From positions 1-32,461 of the forward strand of contig JAIXXG010000072.1 in the NCBI GenBank assembly GCA_027490915.1: DNA of 32,461 nt, read 5' to 3'. This stretch comes from Microbacteriaceae bacterium (GTDB taxonomy: Bacteria > Actinomycetota > Actinomycetes > Actinomycetales > Microbacteriaceae). Made by a program: the position numbers and the translations under genes. The stretch's first letter is position 1. Every line of letters starts with the position of its first letter. This document shows positions 1 through 5,478 of the stretch, one piece after another. The notes beneath the pieces are model-generated. The model had not been told where the DNA came from, did no database searches, and saw only the letters and a program-made list of their open reading frames with translations.

Positions 1-491
1 CCGAGCTCGGAGGGAACGAACACGACGTTCGCAGCCAGGCCTTCGACCTGGGTCTCGCGCGTGGTGAAGTCGTCGCCGAGGATCTGGTCGACATTGACGA
101 CCGTGATGCCGGCATCGATCGCCTGGCGCACGACGTCGACCAGCGCCGGCCCGAAGATCGGCTGCGTGATCATGCCGTCGTACTGCCCCGATGCGATGAC
201 GTCCTGGATCAGGGTGACCTGGAGGTTCGGGTCGAGGTTGCCGTCGAAGACGGTGATCTCGATGTTGTTCTCGGCGGCGACCCGCTCCACCTCGGCGAGC
301 ATGGGCTCGTCGTAGGTGTTCGCGACCGCGAACGAGATGTACGCCACCTGGAGGGTTTCCTCGCTCGAGCCGCCCTCGGCAGGCTCTTCAGCGGCGGGCG
401 CCGAGCACGCGGCGAGCGTGAGGGCTGCCGCGGCGGCGGCCGCAGCGAGGGTGAGGGTGCGGCCGAGCCGCACCGGACGTGAATGCCTCAT
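1..491 (-). CDS. Sugar-type ABC transporter substrate-binding lipoprotein (partial, N-terminal part)
   Basis: The reading frame runs off the left edge, so only the first 163 codons are present. The start is ATG at 491, with an AAAGGAGAG ribosome site just upstream. Residues 1-27 form a lipoprotein signal peptide (basic N-region, Ala-rich core, lipobox LAAC with lipidated Cys28), followed by an acidic Ala/Glu linker. The mature start (LQVAYISFAVANTY) and the stretch ending IDAGITVVNVDQ are typical of periplasmic-binding-protein type 1 folds of the ribose/xylose/AI-2 group. It should sit on the outer face of the membrane and deliver a small sugar-like ligand to a permease encoded left of the window. 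It is divergent from the M24 hydrolase gene, which suggests that its ligand enters the same pathway. The ligand itself cannot be told. Confidence 0.88.
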   Translation of the reverse strand, partial: MRHSRPVRLGRTLTLAAAAAAAALTLAACSAPAAEEPAEGGSSEETLQVAYISFAVANTYDEPMLAEVERVAAENNIEITVFDGNLDPNLQVTLIQDVIASGQYDGMITQPIFGPALVDVVRQAIDAGITVVNVDQILGDDFTTRETQVEGLAANVVFVPSEL

Positions 492-562
492 GGAAGATCT
501 CTCCTTTGAAATCGGCCGAGAGCCAGAGATCGACGCTGACCCCGGTGGTGCTATTCAGCGTC

Positions 563-591
563 ACTATACATACGCGTGCGCTATTGGTGAA
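563..591 (-). promoter_or_regulatory. Promoter of the substrate-binding lipoprotein gene
   Basis: Read on the minus strand there is a -35 TTCACC (591-586), a 17-bp spacer and a -10 TATAGT (568-563). The start codon at 491 lies about 65 bp downstream of the expected transcription start. This is one of the best sigma-70-like matches in the window. Confidence 0.6.
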
Positions 592-666
592 GAAATACTT
601 TCCTCGTTTAGTCGGAGTGAGCGTCGACGGGCCGCGGCTGGCGGCTCCGCATCCGCTGTGACGGAG

Positions 667-696
667 TTGTTCAGTATGGTCGTAGGGCGTTAATCT
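667..696 (+). promoter_or_regulatory. Promoter of the M24 hydrolase gene
   Basis: A -35 TTGTTC (667-672) and a -10 TAATCT (691-696) are 18 bp apart. The start codon at 758 is preceded by AGGAGGA (747-753). The -35 is part of GTTGTTCA (666-673), an 8-mer that recurs in the leader of the XRE-cupin gene (3313-3320), so it may also be an operator half-site. Confidence 0.55.
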
Positions 697-757
697 GTGC
701 TACACATTGAGCGCGTCGAGCGATGTCGCGACGGCCCGAATCTTTCAGGAGGACTCG

Positions 758-2140
758 ATGAAGAGCACCGGCACCACCGGCATGAACGCGGTCGACTGGG
801 AGGCGCGCGTCGATTTCGACCGGCTCCGCACCGAACGCCTCCTCCGCCTCAAGGCGCAGCTGGACAAGAGCGACGTCGGCGCGCTGCTCGCCTTCGACTT
901 CTCGAACATCCGCTACATGTCGGCGACCCACATCGGCACGTGGGCGATGGACAAGCTCATCCGCTTCGCTCTCATCACGCGCAAGACCGACCCCATCGTG
1001 TGGGACTTCGGCTCGGCCGCCAAGCACCACTCGCTCTACAACCCGTGGCTCGACCACACGCACTCCGAGGCCGACGCCGACCCGCACGCGCCGCACCACG
1101 GCGCGACGCGCCCCCGGCTCGAGTCGGGGTCGCGCGCGGGCATCTCGACCCTCCGCGGCGCCTTCCCGCCCGACGCCGGCATCGCCGAGGAGGTCGCCCG
1201 CAAGATCAAGCGCGAGCTCGAGAAGTTCGGGCTGCAGAACGAGCCGCTCGGCGTCGACGTGATCGAGCTGCCCATCCTGTTCGCGCTGCAGAAGGAGGGC
1301 ATCCAGGTCGTCGACGGCCAGCAGGTCTTCATGGAGGCGCGCCGCATCAAGACCGGCGACGAGATCCGCCTGCTCACGCAGGCCGCGTCGATGGTCGATG
1401 CCGCCTACGAGAACCTGTACGACTTCCTGCGCCCCGGCGTGCGCGAGAACGAGACGGTCGGGCTCGTCGCGAAGACGCTCTACGACCTGGGCTCCGAGTA
1501 CGTCGAGGGCGTCAACGCCATCTCGGGCGAGCGCTGCTCGCCGCACCCGCACGTCTTCAGCGACCGCCTGATCCGCCCCGGCGACCCGGCGTTCTTCGAC
1601 ATCCTGCACAGCTTCAACGGCTATCGCACCTGCTACTACCGCACCTTCGCGGTCGGCTCGGCGAGCCAGGCGCAGAAAGACGCCTATACGCGCGCCCGCG
1701 AGTACATGGATCGCGCGATCGCCCTCGTCAAGCCGGGCGCCACGACGGCCGACGTCGTCGCCGTCTGGCCGAAGGCCGAGGAGTTCGGCTTCCCGAACGA
1801 GGAGGCCGCCTTCGCCCTGCAGTACGGCCACGGCGTCGGGCTCTCGATCTGGGAGAAGCCGATCTTCTCGCGCCTGACCTCGTTCGACCACCCCGAGGTG
1901 CTCGAGGAGGGCATGGTCTTCGCCCTCGAGACCTACTGGCCCGCGGCCGATGGCTGGGGCGCCGCCCGCATCGAGGAGGAAGTCGTCGTGACCAAGGACG
2001 GCTGCGAGGTCATCACGAAGTTCCCGGCCGAGACGCTGCTCGTGGCCGGCAAGCGCTACTACGCGGTCGGCGGCGAGCTCAGCACGCTGCGCGACTCGCA
2101 GTCGCACCTCAACACCATCGACGGTCGCGGCGGCAAGTAG
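758..2140 (+). CDS. M24-family creatinase/aminopeptidase-P-fold hydrolase with a non-canonical metal site
   Basis: This is a 460-residue protein with an N-terminal creatinase-like domain (FDFSNIRYMS near residue 45) and a C-terminal pita-bread M24 domain. The start at 758 is preferred over in-frame 707 because AGGAGGA lies 5 bases upstream. In a canonical M24 metallopeptidase five ligands hold two metals. Here Asp281 (FFDILH), His358 (GHGVGL), Glu391 (ALETYW) and Glu406 (RIEEE) are present, but the second Asp, in the GYxSDxTRT region, is replaced by Cys292 (GYRTCYYRT). Creatinase, a metal-independent member, also lacks that Asp, and the HPH stretch before RLIRPGD is near where creatinase carries its catalytic His (both recalled from memory). 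I therefore expect a C-N or similar hydrolase on a small molecule, perhaps metal-free, rather than a peptidase. DddP (DMSP lyase) and ectoine hydrolase are other members of this fold. Substrate unknown. Confidence 0.8.
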   Translation: MKSTGTTGMNAVDWEARVDFDRLRTERLLRLKAQLDKSDVGALLAFDFSNIRYMSATHIGTWAMDKLIRFALITRKTDPIVWDFGSAAKHHSLYNPWLDHTHSEADADPHAPHHGATRPRLESGSRAGISTLRGAFPPDAGIAEEVARKIKRELEKFGLQNEPLGVDVIELPILFALQKEGIQVVDGQQVFMEARRIKTGDEIRLLTQAASMVDAAYENLYDFLRPGVRENETVGLVAKTLYDLGSEYVEGVNAISGERCSPHPHVFSDRLIRPGDPAFFDILHSFNGYRTCYYRTFAVGSASQAQKDAYTRAREYMDRAIALVKPGATTADVVAVWPKAEEFGFPNEEAAFALQYGHGVGLSIWEKPIFSRLTSFDHPEVLEEGMVFALETYWPAADGWGAARIEEEVVVTKDGCEVITKFPAETLLVAGKRYYAVGGELSTLRDSQSHLNTIDGRGGK

Positions 2141-2192
2141 CGCACGATCCCGCCCGGCGTCATCGGATCACCCGGTGGCGTCGGGTCGCGGT

Positions 2193-2231
2193 GGGCCCGG
2201 TGGCGCCGTTCGGGTCGGCACCACCGGGCCC
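2193..2231. terminator. Bidirectional terminator between the convergent M24 and reductase genes
   Basis: A perfect 11-bp inverted repeat (GGGCCCGGTGG at 2193-2203, CCACCGGGCCC at 2221-2231) continues inward, after one mismatch, with GCCG/CGGC around a 7-base loop. It lies between two stop codons that face each other (2140 and 2255), so it can serve both genes. There is no strong T-tract. Confidence 0.7.
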
Positions 2232-2254
2232 TCCTTCGCGCGGGATGCGCCCGC

Positions 2255-3148
2255 TCAGCCGCGCCGCCGCCGCGTGATCTCGGCCACCGCCGACCAGTCG
2301 AGCTGCGCGAGCTCGGGGTCGGAGAGCGCAGCCTCGAAGAGCTCGTGCAGCACCGGAGCCACGGGGAGGGCGACGCCGAGCTCGGCCGCCGCATCCTCGA
2401 CGAGGGTGAGGTCCTTCAGGCCGAGCGACATCGCGAAGCCGACCGGCTGGTAGCGCTTCTCGGCGATGATCGGCCCGTAGCCCTTGTGCGCCGAGCCGCT
2501 GAACGCGGTGTGCGTGAGGATCTCGACGAAGGTGCTCGGGTCGATGCCCCCGGCCTCGACGAGCGTGACCGACTCGGCGATCGACTGCAGGGCGTTGAGG
2601 ATCGAGTAGTTGACGGCGATCTTGACGACGGCGGCCAGGCGCGGGTCGGTGCCGAGGTTCCAGAGTCGCGCGCCGAGCGCCTCCATGGTCGGCGTCGCGA
2701 TCGCGATCGCGTCGGGGTCGCCCGAGGCGACCACGAGCAGCGCGCCCGTGTGCGCCACCGTCGAGCGGCCGAGCACGGGAGCGCTCACGTAGCCGACACC
2801 GTGCCGGGCGTGGCGCTCGGCGAGCTCGGCCGCGGCGGCGGGGCTGATGGTCGCGTGGTTGACGTGCACGCGGCCGGCCGGGATGCCCGCCAGCAGCTCG
2901 TCCGAGAACACGGCCAGCACGACCGCGTCGTCGGTGAGCATCGAGTGCACGACGCTCGCGCCGGCGAAGGCGGCCGCGACGGTGTCGGCACGGGTGACCG
3001 CCGCGTGCTCGGCGGCGAGCTGCTCGGCCGGCTCGGCGCTGCGGTTCCAGGCGAGCACCGCGTAGCCCTGATCGACGAGCCGGGCGGTCATGCCGCGCCC
3101 CATGGCGCCGAGTCCGAGGAAGCCGATGCGGGTGGGAGCGGTGTCCAT
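2255..3148 (-). CDS. NAD(P)-dependent oxidoreductase of the 3-hydroxyisobutyrate dehydrogenase (beta-hydroxyacid dehydrogenase) family
   Basis: The product has 297 residues, normal for the family. The N-terminal Rossmann domain has GLGAMG at 12-17. The all-alpha C-terminal domain carries the catalytic Lys176 with Asn180 (KIAVN), matching the family KxxxN. The substrate loop near 122 reads SAPVLGR where classical 3-hydroxyisobutyrate dehydrogenases have DAPVSGG, so the substrate is probably another 3-hydroxyacid or a semialdehyde. The start at 3148 has GAGAGGA upstream and fits the first residues of the fold; the frame continues upstream but without family similarity. It is divergent from the XRE-cupin regulator and convergent with the M24 gene. 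It likely oxidises or reduces an intermediate of the same catabolic route (inference from position). Confidence 0.85.
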   Translation of the reverse strand: MDTAPTRIGFLGLGAMGRGMTARLVDQGYAVLAWNRSAEPAEQLAAEHAAVTRADTVAAAFAGASVVHSMLTDDAVVLAVFSDELLAGIPAGRVHVNHATISPAAAAELAERHARHGVGYVSAPVLGRSTVAHTGALLVVASGDPDAIAIATPTMEALGARLWNLGTDPRLAAVVKIAVNYSILNALQSIAESVTLVEAGGIDPSTFVEILTHTAFSGSAHKGYGPIIAEKRYQPVGFAMSLGLKDLTLVEDAAAELGVALPVAPVLHELFEAALSDPELAQLDWSAVAEITRRRRG

Positions 3149-3189
3149 GAGGAGGTCCTCTCGATCGAGGGGCGCGCCTGTGCACCCCT

Positions 3190-3222
3190 CTGTACAGTAG
3201 CGCTTCACAGCCTCGAGAGTCA
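3190..3222 (-). promoter_or_regulatory. Promoter with a palindromic candidate operator for the reductase gene
   Basis: On the minus strand, -35-like TGACTC (3222-3217) and -10 TACTGT (3199-3194) are 17 bp apart. The perfect palindrome CTGTACAG (3190-3197) overlaps the -10 box, and a related TGTGCA (3179-3184) follows 12 bp downstream. The position suits a repressor site. Which regulator binds is unknown. Confidence 0.4.
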
Positions 3223-3295
3223 GGGCGTCGGCACCGCGGTGCTTCCGAGTTGCTGGCAAGCGGCGGCTCAGGCGGGGGTAGACCGCCTCGTCGGG

Positions 3296-3338
3296 TATGC
3301 TCGCGGGACGGTGTTGTTCACCGAGGCTGTTGATCAAC
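3296..3338 (+). promoter_or_regulatory. Promoter and leader of the XRE-cupin regulator, with possible autoregulatory sites
   Basis: A -10-like TATGCT lies at 3296-3301, without a clear -35. Downstream are GTTGTTCA (3313-3320) and GTTGATCA (3329-3336), 16 bp apart in the same orientation. The second belongs to the perfect palindrome GTTGATCAAC (3329-3338). GTTGTTCA also overlaps the -35 of the M24 gene at 666-673, which suggests one regulator may act on both. Confidence 0.35.
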
Positions 3339-3367
3339 GACGATCGTGCACGACGAAAGGGCGACCC

Positions 3368-4105
3368 ATGCAGTTCGATCTCGGCTCCGAACTCCGCCGC
3401 GTGCGCGAGTCGAAGAAGCTGAGCCTGCGGGCGGTCGCCTCGGCGGTCGGAGTGTCGGCCAGCCTGCTCTCGCAGGTCGAGACCGGCAAGACCCAGCCCT
3501 CGGTCAGCACCCTGTACGCCCTCGTCAACCACCTCGGCATCTCGCTCGACGCCCTCATGGGCACCAATCGGGTGATGCCCGGTCCGCTCTCGGCAGGCGA
3601 CGTGTCGTCCGTCGGCAGCGCCCCCGAGCCGTCGACCGACCGGCGCAGCGACGCGGTCGTGCAGCGTCGGGAGGACAACCCGGTCATCGAGATGGAGAAC
3701 GGCGTCACCTGGGAGCGCCTCTCCGTCGGCGAGAGCGCCGTGGCCGACCCGCTCATCGTCACCTACGCTCCCGGCGCCTCCTCATCGGTCGAGGGCAAGC
3801 TCATGCGCCACGCCGCGCTCGAGTACGGCGTGCTGCTCGAGGGTCGCCTGACCCTCCGCATCGACTTCGAGAGCTACGACCTCGAGCCCGGCGACTCGTT
3901 CTGCTTCGACGCCAACCGGCCGCACCTCTACATCAACTCGAGCGAGACGCCCGCGCGCGGCATCTGGTTCGTGATCGGCCGGCGCGAGATGGCGTACCAG
4001 TCGCTCGCCGACCTGGGGCACGCCGACGATGACGCCGAGCCGCGCCCGCCCGCCTCGGCGGTCGAGGTGCTGCAGGCCATGAAGGCGATGCGGCCCGGTC
4101 GCTGA
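3368..4105 (+). CDS. XRE-family transcriptional regulator with C-terminal cupin sensor domain
   Basis: The protein has 245 residues. Residues 6-65 form a lambda-repressor-type helix-turn-helix (LRAVASAVGVSASLLSQVETG, with PSVSTLYALVNHLGI after it). A low-complexity linker follows at about 70-100. A cupin_2 barrel at about 125-205 carries His148, Glu152 and a GDSFCF...PH segment (His186) that could hold a metal or ligand. ATG at 3368 has GAAAGGG seven bases upstream and is the first residue of the fold. Such SutR/PuuR-like regulators control uptake and catabolism of amino acids, polyamines or sugars by sensing a small molecule in the cupin. It is divergent from the reductase gene, so that gene is a likely target along with the regulator itself. 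Confidence 0.9.
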   Translation: MQFDLGSELRRVRESKKLSLRAVASAVGVSASLLSQVETGKTQPSVSTLYALVNHLGISLDALMGTNRVMPGPLSAGDVSSVGSAPEPSTDRRSDAVVQRREDNPVIEMENGVTWERLSVGESAVADPLIVTYAPGASSSVEGKLMRHAALEYGVLLEGRLTLRIDFESYDLEPGDSFCFDANRPHLYINSSETPARGIWFVIGRREMAYQSLADLGHADDDAEPRPPASAVEVLQAMKAMRPGR

Positions 4106-4110
4106 TCGCT

Positions 4111-4134
4111 CGGCCGACGCGCCCCGGTCGGCCG
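4111..4134. terminator. Bidirectional hairpin between xre-cupin and gntR, within an 18-bp tandem repeat
   Basis: CGGCCGAC (4111-4118) and GTCGGCCG (4127-4134) form a perfect 8-bp stem around an 8-base loop, 5 bases after the regulator's stop and 20 bases beyond the convergent gntR stop. The hairpin lies inside two tandem copies (4112-4128 and 4130-4146) of a 17-base word that differ at one base, so a second, overlapping pairing is possible. Confidence 0.55.
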
Positions 4135-4154
4135 GCGCGCCCCGGTGGGGCGGC

Positions 4155-4826
4155 TCAGCCCTCCTCGGGCGCGGCGAACACCTCCGGGTGGCTCGCGAGC
4201 TGGCGCCGCGTGCGCCGGATGTGCCCGGCGAGCAGGCTCTCGGCGGCGTCGATGTCGTGGTCGCGCAGGGCCCCGACGATGAGCCGGTGCTCGTCGTGCA
4301 CGGTGCGACGGGCGCGATCATCCATCAGCCGGGTGTAGACGCGCCGGTACGCCTGCGTGCGGTTCCAGAGCCGGTGCACGAGGTCGGTCAGCACGACCGT
4401 GCTGGTGCCGGTGTAGGTCAGCAGGTGGAAGGCGCGGTCGAGCTCGAGAAAGGCCTCGGGGTCGTCGGATGCGGACATGCGCTCGGCGAGCGCCTCGAGC
4501 TCGTCGAGCACCGGGCCCGAGAGCCCCGGCCCGCTCATGCGCAGCAGCAGCGGCTCGACCCGCTCGCGCACGCGGTAGATCTCCTGGCACTCGCCGAGGC
4601 TCAGCGACGAGACCCAGGCGCCGGTGTTGGCGACGAGCGTCACGAGTCCCTCGGCCTCGAGCACGCGCAGGGCCTCGCGCACGGGAACGCGGCTCGCGCC
4701 GGTCTCCTCGGCGAGCTCCTCCTGCCGGATGCGCGTGCCGGGCGGGTACGCGCCGCGGATGATCGCCTCGCGCACGCGGTCGGCGACGTGCGCCGTGGCG
4801 GCACCGTGCTCGCGGGGAGGGGTCAT
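4155..4826 (-). CDS. GntR-family transcriptional regulator, FCD subfamily
   Basis: The protein has 223 residues. Residues 10-75 form a winged helix-turn-helix (IRQEELAEETGASRVPVREA, the GntR signature). Residues 80-210 form an all-helical FCD ligand domain. The usual FCD metal set is visible: Asp130 and His134 (ELDRAFH), His180 (DEH) and His202 (AGH). FCD regulators usually bind carboxylates such as lactate, pyruvate, malonate or sugar acids and release DNA when the ligand is present. The gene starts 4 bases after the VOC gene ends, so the two form an operon. The operator pair at 5385-5396 and 5448-5459 is the natural candidate binding site. It would then control its own operon and the divergent 2-oxoacid dehydrogenase. 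Confidence 0.93.
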   Translation of the reverse strand: MTPPREHGAATAHVADRVREAIIRGAYPPGTRIRQEELAEETGASRVPVREALRVLEAEGLVTLVANTGAWVSSLSLGECQEIYRVRERVEPLLLRMSGPGLSGPVLDELEALAERMSASDDPEAFLELDRAFHLLTYTGTSTVVLTDLVHRLWNRTQAYRRVYTRLMDDRARRTVHDEHRLIVGALRDHDIDAAESLLAGHIRRTRRQLASHPEVFAAPEEG

Positions 4827-4830
4827 CGGT

Positions 4831-5355
4831 CTACTCTGCCGGACGCGCCGGGTGCCACAGCACCACGTCGGTGTCGCGCTCGTAGGCCTTGCCGTCGGGG
4901 AAGCTCACGAGCTCGAACTGCATGCCCCACGGGCTGAGGAAGTACACCCAGCGCTGGCCCTCGCTCGCGTTGCGGCTCGCGGTCGGCTCGCCCAGCACGC
5001 GGATGCCGTGCTTCCTCAGGTGCGCAACACCCGCGTCGAGGTCGTCGACGTAGAACGCGAGGTGGTGGCCGCCGATGTCGCTGTTGCGCGGCTGCGGCGC
5101 CTGCCCGTCGGCGGGCTCCCATTGGAAGACCTCGAAGTTGGGGCCGTGCCCGCAGCGGTAGAAGCGCAGCTCGCGCATGACCGAGCGCGGGTGCACGTTG
5201 AGGTGCTCCTGCATCCAGTCGTCGTCGCGCTCGAAGGGGCCGAGCCGGTACACGTACTCGCAGCCGATGACGTCGACGAAGAAGCGGTGCGCCTCCTCCA
5301 GGTCGGGCACCGTGAAGCCGATGTGCTCGGTGCCGCGCAATCCGGGCAGTGCCAT
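4831..5355 (-). CDS. VOC-superfamily (glyoxalase/dioxygenase fold) protein
   Basis: The protein has 174 residues in two beta-alpha-beta-beta-beta modules (about 8-80 and 93-152). The four expected metal ligands are present: His11 (TEHIGF), Glu75 (NFEVFQ), His98 (GGHHLAF; His97 is adjacent) and Glu148 (MQFELV). With all ligands kept it is probably an active enzyme (glyoxalase, epimerase, ring-cleaving or other) rather than a binding protein such as a bleomycin-resistance protein. The ATG at 5355 is preceded by TGGAGG at good spacing. It lies upstream of gntR in the same operon and is divergent from the E1-E2 genes, so it probably acts on, or detoxifies, an intermediate that feeds the 2-oxoacid dehydrogenase. 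The exact reaction cannot be assigned. Confidence 0.85.
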   Translation of the reverse strand: MALPGLRGTEHIGFTVPDLEEAHRFFVDVIGCEYVYRLGPFERDDDWMQEHLNVHPRSVMRELRFYRCGHGPNFEVFQWEPADGQAPQPRNSDIGGHHLAFYVDDLDAGVAHLRKHGIRVLGEPTASRNASEGQRWVYFLSPWGMQFELVSFPDGKAYERDTDVVLWHPARPAE

Positions 5356-5384
5356 GGGTGCCTCCAGCGGAAGATCATTCGGTG

Positions 5385-5399
5385 ACTGGATGCAATATA
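5385..5399 (-). promoter_or_regulatory. VOC-gntR promoter -10 box overlapped by an operator palindrome
   Basis: The operator copy reads ACTG-GATG-CAAT (5385-5396, plus strand), one mismatch from the copy at 5448. On the minus strand the -10 TATATT (5399-5394) overlaps its end and the expected transcription start falls at its other end. A bound regulator would block this promoter. The -35 is weak (TTCCTC around 5423-5418). Confidence 0.6.
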
Positions 5400-5442
5400 G
5401 CCGCCCGCGGGCATCGCGAGGAAGCAAAAGCCCCAAACGCTG

Positions 5443-5478
5443 TTGCGATTGGATGCAATGCCCGGTACCGTGTGCAGC
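5443..5478 (+). promoter_or_regulatory. Leaderless promoter of the E1-E2 operon with an operator inside the spacer
   Basis: A -35 TTGCGA (5443-5448), a spacer of exactly 17 bp and a -10 TACCGT (5466-5471) are followed by 7 bases and then ATG at 5479, so the transcript probably begins at the start codon. No ribosome site precedes this ATG. The perfect palindrome ATTG-GATG-CAAT (5448-5459) fills most of the spacer, an ideal place for repression by an FCD-GntR protein. Confidence 0.65.

Noticed and set aside
671-2107. Long minus-strand open frame (478 codons) opposite the M24 gene
   Set aside because: Its translation is Arg/Ala/Asp/Val-rich without domains, and it is the mirror of codon bias in the real gene. 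Similar long mirrors occur opposite most genes here.
758-2140. Assigning the M24 protein as DMSP lyase DddP or as ectoine hydrolase
   Set aside because: The overall layout is similar, but a metal ligand that DddP needs is missing and no other dmsp or ectoine genes are present.
2345-3367. Upstream in-frame extension of the XRE-cupin gene to 2345
   Set aside because: The extension is the mirror of the reductase gene. The helix-turn-helix begins right after ATG 3368, which has a ribosome site.
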